Origin: Golubevia sp. BC0850
Taxonomy: Eukaryota; Basidiomycota; Exobasidiomycetes; Golubeviales; Golubeviaceae
Direction of reading: 5' to 3'
Assembly (NCBI GenBank): GCA_012976225.1
Contig: JAAVVG010000037.1
Location: forward strand, 35,018-99,017
Length of the DNA stretch: 64,000 bases
Shown here: piece after piece, positions 1 through 10,134 of the stretch
How positions within the stretch are numbered: the stretch's first letter is position 1
Layout: each line of letters begins with the position of its first letter
Notes under the pieces: generated by a model
What the model was told of the DNA's origin: nothing
Seen by the model: the letters and a program-made list of their open reading frames with translations, nothing else
Databases searched by the model: none
Made by a program: the position numbers and the translations under genes

Positions 1-634
1 AGAGGTTCATAGAGGAGAGAGACGGTACCAGAACAGAACAACTAGAGAGGTGGGAGTCAATTGAATGTAGGAACGGAGGGTGCACAACTAGAAAAGAGAA
101 CCTAGTAGGGCCAAAAATCAAGTGGAAGGGAAAAGAGGGGGGAAGAGAGAGAGACAGTCCGAGAGAGAAGACTCGACGTTCAGTTGTTTACTCTTATGGC
201 ACATACTCGCAAAATTCTCCCTGTACCCCGGGCCTTTGAAAGATGTTTGATACTTTTTCAACCCTTCTGGTCTAGTACACTAAAGAACAAATCGCCTGTC
301 CTCGAAGTCATCTCGATCTCTCCTTGTGTAGACACTTCTTCGCGCTCAAGCCACCTCTCTCAAGGGGCTCTACCTTCCTTTCTAGCTGAACAACTCGGTC
401 AAACGTTGCTTCACTTATAAAAAAGTTCGATCGATTGGTCCGACGTTCAACCTCTGCCTTTTGCGCAGTGAGAACAAGGAGAGACCGCATGGCGCTCAGT
501 CAGTGAGTCATCGCACTAAGAAGACTACTTAAGAAGAGGACTTATTTCCCTCCAATACTATCTTTTCCCCCGTATACTCCTCCTAATCCTTTCCAACAGT
601 ATCCAGAAATCAATCTCAATCTACGCCAGTCATC
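1..634. other. upstream region, no gene recognised
   Basis: The first 180 bases are purine-rich on the plus strand and hold no convincing coding frame. The short open frames here lack recognisable domains. Bases from about 540 to 634 are pyrimidine-rich and end in an ATG context (atcATGag) that suits the 5' leader of the WD40 gene. Confidence 0.5.
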
Positions 635-2160
635 ATGAGGTCCTCCTACAGCAGCTGGGATCAAGCACAAGCTCCTCTTATTATCGACCACGATTTCGGA
701 AGAAATTACGGAAGTGATGAATTCGAAACTGCCAAATTCAGAGGCCACCCCCAATCAGATAAAGATGGGGGAGTTGAGGAAATACCTTTGGTGTGGGGTC
801 AAGAAGCTATGAAGTTCCTTTCACCAATTCCATTCAAAAGTTGGAAGGTCCATGGCATAGTTTTTGGACTTAATAAAGACGGATCTAGGTTAGCAGTTTC
901 GAATTCGGAGAAAGCCATTATCTTTGAAGTGAGAAGTAACGAAGAGCTATTTGGTTTACAGCACGAGGATAAGTGAAAGGGTTGGAATTCTCTTCGGATG
1001 GAAAATTCCTCCTTGCTAGTACGGAGTCCAGGAGAGATAACATATATTCCGAGAAGATCAAGGTTTGGGATGTGGAAGAGGAAGCTGAGCGCAGTGGTGC
1101 TCGAAATCTTAAGTCAAAGGCGAACATGAACCAAATGATGGAGGAAATGCTCAAGACTGCTCAGACGTACCTAACCGATTCGACTCAAGACTGGAGCTTG
1201 GAGCAATTCAAATCACAAGCAGAGGAAGAACTCAGATCTCATCTCACCCCGCTTCTAGACCGCATAGAAAGAAAGCACCAATCGTCAACAGGTGGTTATG
1301 AGCTTTCAGAAGCTCATCTCTCAAGTTTCGGATCAAAAGCCTGGCATCCCTCAAAGTCAGCTTTTCTCTTCCTCAGAAATCTCAAGAAGCAGCCTGAAGG
1401 AGTCAATGGAACTGTAGCTGATCTGGTACTCTTCGACGCTGTCTCAAAGAAAGAGGTCTTCGCTCTGGAAGGGCACGACGGCCCAATCATGTGGTCAGGA
1501 TTCTCTCCGGATGGAAATTGGGTAGCCTCTTCAAGTTGGGACTCCAAAGTCAGAGTCTGGGAAAGCTCAGCCGGAGAGCTCAGACATGTCCTTACGGAAG
1601 AAGGTCTCAATCAGTCATGGACAGGAAGGTTCTCTCCAGATTCGAATTCTATAGCCGTCGGGAATGGAGATGGAAGGCTCAGAATCTGGGATGTCAAGTC
1701 TGGAGATCTCAAATTCAAATTGGAATTCAAAAAAGAGGACAAGGATGTAAAATGCTGCCGAGGTTGGGTTAGAGGAATAGAATGGGTCTCTGAAACCCTG
1801 ATCTTTGCCTCTCAAGGAGACGGCATCGCTTCATTGTTTGACCTCTCAGCCATAGATCCGATCTCTGATCTTTCCGCTTCAAAAATCCAGAATTTCATTC
1901 AAGGCCAAGACGAATTCAGACCTTGGGAAATTCAAGCTGTTATGGCATCTCAAGATGGCAACAGGCTGGGGTTCAAAGTTGGGGCTGATGAATTGGTCGT
2001 CTACGACAGAAAGAGAAACGAGAGGTGGTCGGTAGTTCAAACTCTGAAGTTGGAGGAGAGGCAGCCTGGGTACTCCAAGATAGAATTCGCAAATGACGAA
2101 GGAACAGATTTGTGGGATGGAGGAAGCGACGGGGTTTTGAGGTTTTGGAAGTTGGAGTAG
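635..2160 (+). CDS. WD40-repeat protein gene with a one-base frameshift near 970
   Basis: Two overlapping frames together encode a WD40 protein of about 508 residues. The first (635 to about 972) ends in a beta-blade start (residues EELFGLQHEDK). The second resumes with VKGLEFSSDGKFLLAS, the canonical continuation of the same blade. One extra G in the string GATAAGTGAAAGG would join them, so a single base seems to be missing. Further blades are visible: GHDGPIMWSGFSPDGNW with SKVRVWES, and GRFSPDSNSIAVGNGDGRL with RIWDVKSG. An acidic, helical insert (about residues 150-230) separates the early blades from the later ones. No intron is needed. I do not recognise a specific orthologue; it is probably a cytosolic scaffold. 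The break may be an assembly error or a genuine pseudogene lesion, because the remaining 395 codons are intact. Confidence 0.75.
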
Positions 2161-2970
2161 ACGTGTTAATGTATTTCCTTCAATTTATGGAATCTTAGTT
2201 TCTGACCTTGAAGATTGTGAAACCTCTCTCTAGCTATGTCACATCTCCGGGATCTTGAGAATCCACCCGAGGGATCTGCGATTGAAACGCTCGACTGAAA
2301 GTGGTGATGCTTTTAGTCTCTTTGTTTTGAGCTTTGAATCTGAAAGATGGAGAAGGGAGTAGGTTTGATAGCCCAGAGAGAGAAAGAGTCCTTTCCAAGG
2401 TGGCGAACAAGGGCAGCGAACGAAGTTTCGAACCCTGCCAATCGACTGGGCGTCTAATGATCCAGAAGAGAGGTGTTTATAGAATTGACCAGGTATTGGA
2501 GTTGAATTGAAGTCTCTTTTAGAGGGGACAAAAGGACTCGTTCCAACCTTCAACCCTTCTAGAGATGCCTCCATGACTCTGTCTGTTCCGTCTTCCACTC
2601 GTTCTGAGGGATTTCTGAAATCCTATACTTTTTTGAAGGCCGAAACTTGAGTTTTGAGAGCTGAGAACCCATGACCATGGCTCGTGCTCATCGTTTCGAA
2701 AGCCGCGAGTGTCGTTCGACATCAAGAGTTCCTATAAAGAGCTCATTCCGTCTTTTGACTTCTCTTCTCCCCTTCCCTCACAAACTTCATCTTTTTGAAT
2801 CTTTTCATATCAAACCAATAAACTCTCTCTACCAACCTCAACTAAATAATGTGAGTTTGAATCTCTTGTCTCTCTTTCCCAACTTTCCCTCTCCACATCT
2901 CACCCACTCAATCACCTTCTGACTCTTTTTCCGTTCTCTGTCTCATTGGTCCCATAATCTTCTAGCAATT
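2161..2970. other. intergenic region with probable 5' leader intron of the GFA gene
   Basis: No protein in this stretch has a recognisable domain. A candidate leader intron runs from GTGAGT at 2851 to TCTAG at 2965, with a CTGAC-like branch site (CTGACTC near 2922), placing the spliced leader directly before the ATG at 2971. A minus-strand open frame (2239-2598) looks like chance: composition is mixed and there is no domain. Confidence 0.45.
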
Positions 2971-3812
2971 ATGCCAGTCAAAGGATCTTGTCTATGTGGA
3001 AAGACCACTGTCGAAGTCAAGGGTGGCCCGTGAGTGCCGTATGAGTTTCGGGTTCTATTCATCGCTCTCGTTCGTCGTTCTCCCACTAATCCCTTCTCTT
3101 CCCACCATGACTGACTTTTCTTCCTCAATCCAGCTACGATGAGCAGATCGCCTGTCACTGCACCGATTGCGCCCAGGTGAGTTTGTGTTCCCGCATTGCT
3201 TCGACAGCGAATGAGTGCCAACGTCTCTAACTGATTGTCACTCTTATTCTCGCTCCCTTCGAAACTGTTGTTAACAGACCTCTGGCTCTTGTAAGTCTCC
3301 GTCGCTTTAGTCGTCGAGATCGGGTCGACCAAGAGCTGATCTGCTTCTGCCTTTCCCCTCTCCTTCCATATTCAGGCAACTCTACCAACATCCTTCCAAA
3401 GCAATCCGATGTCAACATGAGTGGAGCTATTGGCTCTTTCAAGATCAAGGCACCATCTGGTAACACCGTCGAAAGACTGTAAGTCTCGGCGTTCTTGTTT
3501 CATCGACCCAGTCGACCTCCAACTCACACCCCTCTTTCTCTCACTCTCTTCATCTCCCCTCCCTCTCCCCCGCTTTTTTTCTGCCTTCTCTCATTCTCTT
3601 TCTCTCTCTCTCCGATGCCCAGATTCTGCAAGGAATGCGGTTCAGCTATGGGACATAAGTCTGTCTTCTTCGGAGATGCCATGGCTCTCCAAACTGGAAC
3701 CATGTACCAACACTTCAAGAATGTCCCCATCAAAACCGAACTCTTTGTCAAAGATCGTTGGTCAGGTGTTGCCCCTATCCAAGGAGCTGCTCAAGTCGAG
3801 GCTATGCCATAA
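2971..3812 (+). CDS. GFA-family (glutathione-dependent formaldehyde-activating-like) zinc protein
   Basis: Five exons (2971-3029, 3134-3176, 3278-3290, 3376-3478, 3623-3812) join to 408 nt, encoding 135 residues. The protein shows the GFA/CENP-V cysteine pattern: CLCG near residue 7-10, CHCTDC around 27-32, and FCKECG with AMGHKS in the last exon. These cysteines bind two zinc ions in the family. Members either condense formaldehyde with glutathione or act on other thiol adducts; the specific substrate cannot be read here. One exon is only 13 nt. Donors are GTGAGT/GTAAGT and acceptors YAG. The gene converges on the RTA1-like gene at 4469-6086. A second copy lies inverted at 58524-62411 and is broken by insertions, so this is the intact copy. 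Confidence 0.88.
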
Positions 3813-4468
3813 GGAGATCTAGGTCTAGGAATTGAGAATGGGAAAAGGACAACAACCACTTCAAGAAAGTCTTTGGATTCTGTTCACAGAGTCTGATTCT
3901 TCTCTCTTTTAGCTTCTCGTTTTGTTTCCGACTTGCTCTCCTACAAATTGCTCTTTCTTCACAACAATGCTCTGCTTCTCTACTACGAACCAAATGAAAG
4001 GAAAATACGTTCTACAATTATTACATCTTGCCTGGACTGAAGTTTGAAAGAGTCTTTCGAGCTCATTTCACTGCAGCAAAGTGGCGACGAGATTCACTGG
4101 TCAGTGTTGATATGACAACGACGCATCATCAAGGCAGGGAAGAAAAGTTTCAAGCCAAAATGGTGAAGGAAGATCTGAGTTTATAAATAAGAAGAAAAAA
4201 AGGGGTTGAAGAACGACGTTGACCTGGTTCGATCGCCAGAATGAATCAATAAGGGATTTAAGGAGTGCAGTATAGCTTCTCACGATTGGATCAATGGGGT
4301 CTCTGGAGCTATGCTTTGCTAGCATAGAAACCAATGTTAACACCGAGATTAAGAGTTGAAGAAGACTTGGTGTAGCCGTAGGAACTCGGATCAATCGATC
4401 CACTTCTACTGTTTTTTCCTTTGAGCAAATTCTTGATCTTTTGCTGACTACTCAATAAGGACCTCTAA
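3813..4468. other. convergent 3' regions of GFA and RTA1-like genes
   Basis: About 650 bp between two convergent stop codons. No third gene is recognised. The sequence has a diverged counterpart at 58001-58523. A 100-codon minus-strand frame (4101-4403) is partly conserved in the other arm, but so is the surrounding DNA, so conservation does not argue for coding. Confidence 0.5.
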
Positions 4469-6086
4469 TTAGACGGTCTTGTTCTCAACATCTTTATCTT
4501 CGGCTTGAACTTGGACACGTCCTCTTGCTCTTTTACCAGGGATGTCGTAGAATGGCACATAAGGTCTAGTAGCTGCATCGAACTTCTTGGAAATTGGGTA
4601 GAGAGAAGATGGATATAGTGGAATGTAGATGATGACCGATAGGATGAGTGGTAAGGTGTCGAGGCAAATGGCCAGCACTGTGAAAGAAGGGATGGCAAGA
4701 GCGGAGTGATCGAGATTCGAGGGAGTCTTTCATCAGTGACAAATTTCGAGACTTCAAAATTGGATGACCGAAATTTCATACTCGCCATCATTGGTAGTCA
4801 TGCTGAGGCTGTTGTCCATGGAGAGAATGATCTTGGAAAAGCCTCTGAGCTGCAAAGGCAAGGACAGGTGAGTAGAAGAGGTATTAGCTTCAAGTGTGAT
4901 GTAAGAGTAGGACAAATGATGACACTTACCATCAAGAAAGCGCTAGAAGTACCAAGCACTCTGAGGATGAGTTGGGTTGAATCTTCCTCAGAAGGTCCCT
5001 CGTTGACCAAGGTCGACCTACTATCACTTCTTTGAAGGTAGTCTGACTTTCTGAATTCACTGAAAGCTTTGATTGCCATAGCTTGACATCCACCACTAGC
5101 TTTAACAAAGTTAAGGACGAAGAAGCTGAAAGCTGCTGCTTGTAAAACAGTGCCAGTAGTTGCTAGCTTCGAGCCGACTTCCGGAATGATACTAATCTTG
5201 ACTAGCAGTTCACCTTTCAAAACACATCCGACAGTTTCTAAGAAGGTTCCAATGGTAGTTAAGCTAATCAAAGAGACTAAAGTAGCATTTGAGTCGAAGA
5301 AGATGAAATGAGTTTCAATCCCATTGCTTTGATACTTGCGATCTAGCTTCTTGACCAGACGATGGAAGTAGATGTAATTGAATAAAAAGTAGAAAGTTGG
5401 TGGGAACTTGAAGAAGATGGTCATGAAAATGTAAGGAATTGTGCCTTTGGCGAACCCCATAATTTGAACCATTCTTAAAGCGAAGCCTGGATGAAGGAAG
5501 ATGAAGCGAATTGTTAGACCTCACACATCAAGCGCGCGAGGAATGTCAGGAGTCGACGCTCACCTGCTGCTTGAAAAATCATGGCGAGAGGGAGAAAGAG
5601 AAGGTACCAGTCCTTCCATGAACGAATGTTCTGTGGTTTGAGTCAAAAGCGAGACATTAAGGGCGAGAAATTAGTAAGATGGAAGATGGGGTAGCCTCGA
5701 TGAGGACGCTGAACTGAAAAGAGAACTCACCCAAGCGAGGCCCATTCCGACATTCGAGATGACAAAAGCAAGTAGAGCGGATGATGTACTAGCAGCTTTG
5801 AAGTCTAGAAGACACCAAGAAATCGAACCGCATCGAAGGTTAGCGAGCGGCATTGCCACTTCCCTTATCGTCACTTCCCCGTCTTCAACCTCCTCACCAT
5901 CTTTACCTGACCGCCTTTCTGCCACTCACAGCTCATGATATCAGCAATCATTTCAGGACTGAGACCCATCTGGGCCATTCCAGCCATCTGCTCAGGGGTT
6001 AGCTCCATCGCCGCCATGGCAAATTGAGGTAAAAGAAGAAGAGAGAGAAAAGAGACGAGTCCGGCCCGTTTGTGGAAGGAGAACAT
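4469..6086 (-). CDS. RTA1-like polytopic membrane protein, left copy
   Basis: By exact mirror of the right copy, six exons encode 375 residues. The N-terminus (MFSFHKRAGLVSFLSLLLL, then AMA) looks like a signal peptide. About six to seven hydrophobic segments follow, including ALLAFVISNVGMG, WYLLFLPLAMIF, PYIFMTIFFKFPPTFYFLF, TTGTVLQAAAFSFFVLNF and LPLILSVIIYIPLY. The late pattern LRGFSKIIL, then a segment, then a C-terminal basic/acidic tail resembles RTA1-like lipid-translocating exporters of fungi. I infer that family from topology and weak motif similarity, not a firm signature. The last intron (4785 down to 4678) appears to use a GC donor (G|GCGAGT). The copy at 56383-58000 seems identical in protein, so both may be expressed. 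Substrate is unknown. Confidence 0.8.
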
Positions 6087-6640
6087 TGATGTGTTAAAGG
6101 CAGTTCTGATGCTAGTTGAGAAAAGAGAGTTTGCAAAACGGAGAGTTGGGTTTTTTACCAGAAAAAACTTGATGGGGGAGGAGAAAAGGGCTGAGATGAG
6201 ACGAGAATCAGAAACTCTCGACTTCTATGAATCCACTCTTTTGAGAACGTGGTTCGAACTTTCGATGTTTAGATTTTTAGACTACTCACCCTCTCCGATT
6301 AGAGTACCAATCCAGATAGCCAAAAAACTCCGTTGGGAAAAATGTACTGAAGGAGTTGTGCATTTTCCAAAGGAGCTTCAGACGCTGAGATCTTACGCCA
6401 CATAGTGAGACGGTTTGTGGCTCGATCAAATCTATTCTTATCTTCAGCCATCGATTTCGATCATTGAGCGGGTCAGATAGTTGATATCGATAGCAGATGG
6501 AGGGCAAGATCGAAGGTGACGTATGTGACGTGGTTCAAAAGACTGAGAGAAAAATCTTGATGAGACTGAGAATTTAAATTGAATGCGACGAAAATAGAAG
6601 TACAAGTGAATGAGGGAAACAGAAAGAGAAAGAGAGAGAA

Positions 6641-6822
6641 GAAGGAGAAGAAGAATCGGGTTGACAAGGGAACAATGGTTGAAAGGCAGAAACAGAACAG
6701 GCATACACGAGTGGGACCTTCGAGAAGACAAAGAAGTTTGATGAAGTCTGGAAGATAGAGAAAGCCAAGTGGATCAATGTGCTTTGATTGAAAGGCAAAA
6801 GGAGATCTCAATCTTACCAGCT
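6641..6822. other. short spacer between duplicated block and PAM2-motif gene
   Basis: Purine-rich on the plus strand. It marks where homology with the right arm fades out, at about 6640. No gene is seen. Confidence 0.4.
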
Positions 6823-9800
6823 TTACTCATTTCGATTTGAAGCAACGATACTGGCAAAAGTAATCTTCTCCTTTTCCTTATCTTTCTCCTTCTCCTTGGA
6901 TTCTTCCGGAGGAGGGATAGGACTTGAAAAAGGGAATTGACCGGTAATAGGACTATGAGGTTTGGAAACTGATGTAAGCCCACCTAAAGGAGGTGTCTTA
7001 ACGATCCCACCATCCTTATTTTTACTTGCAACAGTTTTTGAATCTTTCCCTTTTTTTCTATTCCCACCAGCTCCGGCTCCAGTAGTAGAAGGAGGAGAAG
7101 TAGTATTCCCTCTCAAAGAAGGAGTACTTCTCTGATTTTTCAACCCTTTCCTTTTATCTTTAGAATGACCTCTTTTCTGTTCTCTTTCTCTTTCATTAGG
7201 GTTCGGATTAGGGTTTGAAGAAGTTGAAGGAGAAGGAGGAGGAGAGATCAATAGATTCGAGTAATTCAGGTTTGAACTTGGGTTGTTGATGAGTCTTGGA
7301 TGTGATAATGTAGGAGTTGAAGTTCCAGATTCTCTACCACCACCATTTAGATTTCCATTTGGAGAGATGAATCCACCTCTACTCATGTCATCTCTCAAAT
7401 GATTGATACCAGGTATAGAAGCTCTTCTATTCTCAAAAGTCTTATAGAAATGATCTAATTGATCTGAATCCGAAGAATCGAAATTGGAATAGGTTTTAGA
7501 TGTTTGATTTGGAAGAAAAACACCAGGTTGAGAGTGGAAACCATTGTGAGAAGGGAGTTGTTGATATTGATTTAATTGAGGACTTGAGTTTTGAGAATCG
7601 TAGTTTTGTTTGACCGGTTCCATTCCATTTCCAATCCCAACCCCAACTCCACCAACCCCATTGAATCCGCCAAGTTCCGAATTGAGGTTCAAATTATTGG
7701 CATATCTTTGATTAGAAAGATGACTTTGAATCGAAGGGTGGTTATTGCTATTCCCAACATTCTTCGAGAAAGATGGAACAAACTCAGGTTTGTTTGGATC
7801 TAAGCTATGATTAAGACTTCTTGAACTCATTCCCATTCCAAGACCTATTGGCTGATAGTGATCTCCATACACATAAGCTTGTTGAAGATGATGTTGAAAG
7901 TGCTGATTTTGATTGGGATTTTGAAGTCCTTGATTGAAAGTTTGATTTCCAAACCCATTATTTCCAATCGGACCACCTCCAATAGGCCCAGAGATAATCC
8001 TTCCACCAACCCCGCCACTTCCATTACTACTTTTGTTTCCTCTAGAATTCTTTCCTTTCTTTTCATGATGATGCTGCTGATTTTGTTGATGATGATGATG
8101 ATTGGAATGATGATGACCCTCCATCCTTCTATTATTTTCCTCATCTAAATCGATTTCACCCTCCAAAACCTTCCTAACTATCTCTTCTAATCCACTGATT
8201 TGATTTTCTTTCTCCTCCTTAACCTTCCTCAACCCTTTCAATTTCTCCTCTCTACAATCATCGATTCTTCTCCAACCTTGTAATTTCTCCTCTCTTTCCT
8301 TTTTTCTGTTCCTAAATTCTTCATCCTTAACCTCCCACTTTTCTTTTTCCTGTTCTTCCTCTTCTTTCCTGTTTTTGCTTTCTTCTGATTCTTTCTTTTC
8401 TTCGATTTCCAATCCTTCCAATCCTTTTTCAACTATTTCGAATTCCTCTTTCAATCCTTCAGAAACCAGACCTACTTGTCTAATACTTTCCATCAAGGCC
8501 AAAACCTTTTGCTTGTTCCTACTATCCACTCCTAAGTTCTTTTCCAAACTCTTCTTTAAGATTTCCATTTCTTGTCTTAGGGCTGATTCTTGTCTAGAAG
8601 AATCTCGACGGAAAGTTTTGATCGAGGAATGTAAGGATTGTTGATGTGAAAGTAGAGTTGCAAGGTCGGGGTTTGTTGAGGGGGAGGGAGGATTTGAATC
8701 CGAGATCGAAATACCAGCTGATGGAAGTTGAGATTGATTTGATTGGAGAAGTGGAGAGATTGGAGGTGAAGGGTTTCTTGAAGATGGAGTGGATCGGATT
8801 TCTGAAAGTGTTGGATCCGATTGAAGACGAGGTGGAAGTGAAGATCCAGGAGGATAAGAATGGGAGACTGCGAGGTGGGTGACAATGATTGAAAAAGAAT
8901 GGGGATGATGATCAACAAACGAGAAATGGGATAGACCAGGGACAGTCCAGAAGTACAGGTTTGTAGGGAGCCCCCCCCTCTCGCTCTTGGCTTCTTTTGG
9001 TTTCTGAACTTGATTCCTTCGTTACTCTCTATAAGTACTCCGTTCGAAATACGATCTGATCAGGGGAGCTCAAGAAAGGGTTGTGGCACTCACCTTCAAC
9101 CTCTTCCCCTTGACTTTCTCTCTCATTCCCAGCATTGTGATCTTCCTTACTTCTAACTTCCAGTACAATTTCACAATGGATTCCATCAGTTTTAATCCCA
9201 GTAGTTCCGATAGGAATCGTTTTACCCCCAGAAATGGATCCACCAATTGAAGTATGACCTTCCTCTATCCGACTTGTACTTGCAACTCCCTCAAGATTCC
9301 CATTCCCATTCCCATTTCCATTTGCACTCGTCCTTCTCCTAGAGTCGGAATTCGAGGTGCCATTTTCACCCAGTTGCTTATTGATCTGACTCTTAACATC
9401 TCCTAAACCGAAAACCACGATGATAGCTTCATCTTCACCCTTTTCAGCGACTACGACTCTGGACCAAGGTTGATTGTTAACCAGAATTGTCAAACCAAAT
9501 GGAAATAAAGGGATAGCATGATTGACTGAAGTTAAATCATACACTGGAAGATTCTCTTCTGGATCGACTGCAGTTTCATCATCTGAAAGTTCTGATGGCC
9601 AAGAGGCATCTTCTTCTTGATTGGCTTCTTGATCGGCTTCTTGATCTGATTCATCTTGAGCTGAACTTCTACGACTATGAGTTTGAGATTGTGAAATTGA
9701 AGGTCGAATGGAAGTTGAAGAAGTTCTTGTCGGAATTGAAAGAGAAGAGATTGGTAAAGGTCTTCGAGAACATCGAATGGTAATTGAGAGAGGTGATAAG

Positions 9801-10012
9801 TCAATGACGTCTAATCTTAGTGGATGATGGTTACCATTGTAAGAAGAAGAAGAAGAGGTTGACTTTGGCTGAGAATGAGTGGAAACTTCAGGTTGAAGAT
9901 CAGTTGTTGCTGATTGAGTTGGTCCAGTTCTCTGAATGAATGAAATTCTTTGATTGGTTAATGGATTGAACTGAGAAGAAAGAATAGATGACGATGCTGA
10001 CGATGATGCCAT
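6823..10012 (-). CDS. large low-complexity protein with a PAM2-like motif and a charged coiled coil
   Basis: Two exons (10012-9094 and 8867-6823) join in phase 1 to give 987 residues. The donor is G|GTGAGT at 9093 and the acceptor is CGCAG before 8867. The N-terminal part is Ser/Thr-rich, then has an acidic Asp/Glu stretch and a more ordered segment (VNHAIPLFPFGLTILVNNQ). Exon 2 carries a Glu/Lys-rich coiled coil (roughly 430-560), a His/Gln/Asn-rich tract, and the string SLDPNKPEFVPSFSK. That string fits the PAM2 consensus (L-N/D-P-x-A/x-x-E-F-x-P) that binds the MLLE domain of poly(A)-binding protein. The C-terminus is basic and Pro/Ser-rich. The architecture suggests a translation or mRNP factor, an inference from the motif. 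The gene is divergent from the KH-domain gene across 122 bp. No named orthologue is recognised. Confidence 0.72.
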
Positions 10013-10134
10013 CCTAATCCTAATCTAAATGCCAGAAGACTGAAGAGGGTAGGAGTAGGAGTGCGATGAAGGAAGAAAGCTGCGAGTCGAATCTTGAATC
10101 GCAACTTCTCATTCTCATCCAGCCAACGTCAACA
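10013..10134. promoter_or_regulatory. 122-bp divergent promoter between PAM2-motif and KH-domain genes
   Basis: The two start codons point away from each other with only 122 bp between them, so the genes must share a promoter region. No TATA-like box stands out. Confidence 0.45.

Larger units (their letters stand above)
3020..6640. repeat. left arm of the outer inverted duplication
   Basis: This block, from the end of GFA exon 1 through the RTA1-like gene and its upstream region, recurs inverted at about 55820-62411. Over the RTA1-like gene the pairing follows position x to 62469 minus x, with no indels seen. Homology is weaker outside 4460-6184 (for example near 4100-4400 and 6250-6640) but still obvious. 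The right arm is longer because it took two insertions. Confidence 0.92.

Noticed and set aside
973-1070. An intron from GTGAAA at 973 to CTAG at about 1020 as an explanation of the WD40 frame break
   Set aside because: It would remove the conserved text GLEFSSDGKFLLAS of a WD40 blade, so a frameshift is the better reading.
4706-5035. 109-codon plus-strand frame, also present inverted at 57434-57763
   Set aside because: It is antisense to the RTA1-like gene; its conservation simply follows from the identical duplicated tract.
6244-6262. GGTTCGAA motifs (also near 56210) resembling a tRNA T-loop
   Set aside because: No matching acceptor stem or anticodon arm nearby; they lie in diverged parts of the duplicated arms.
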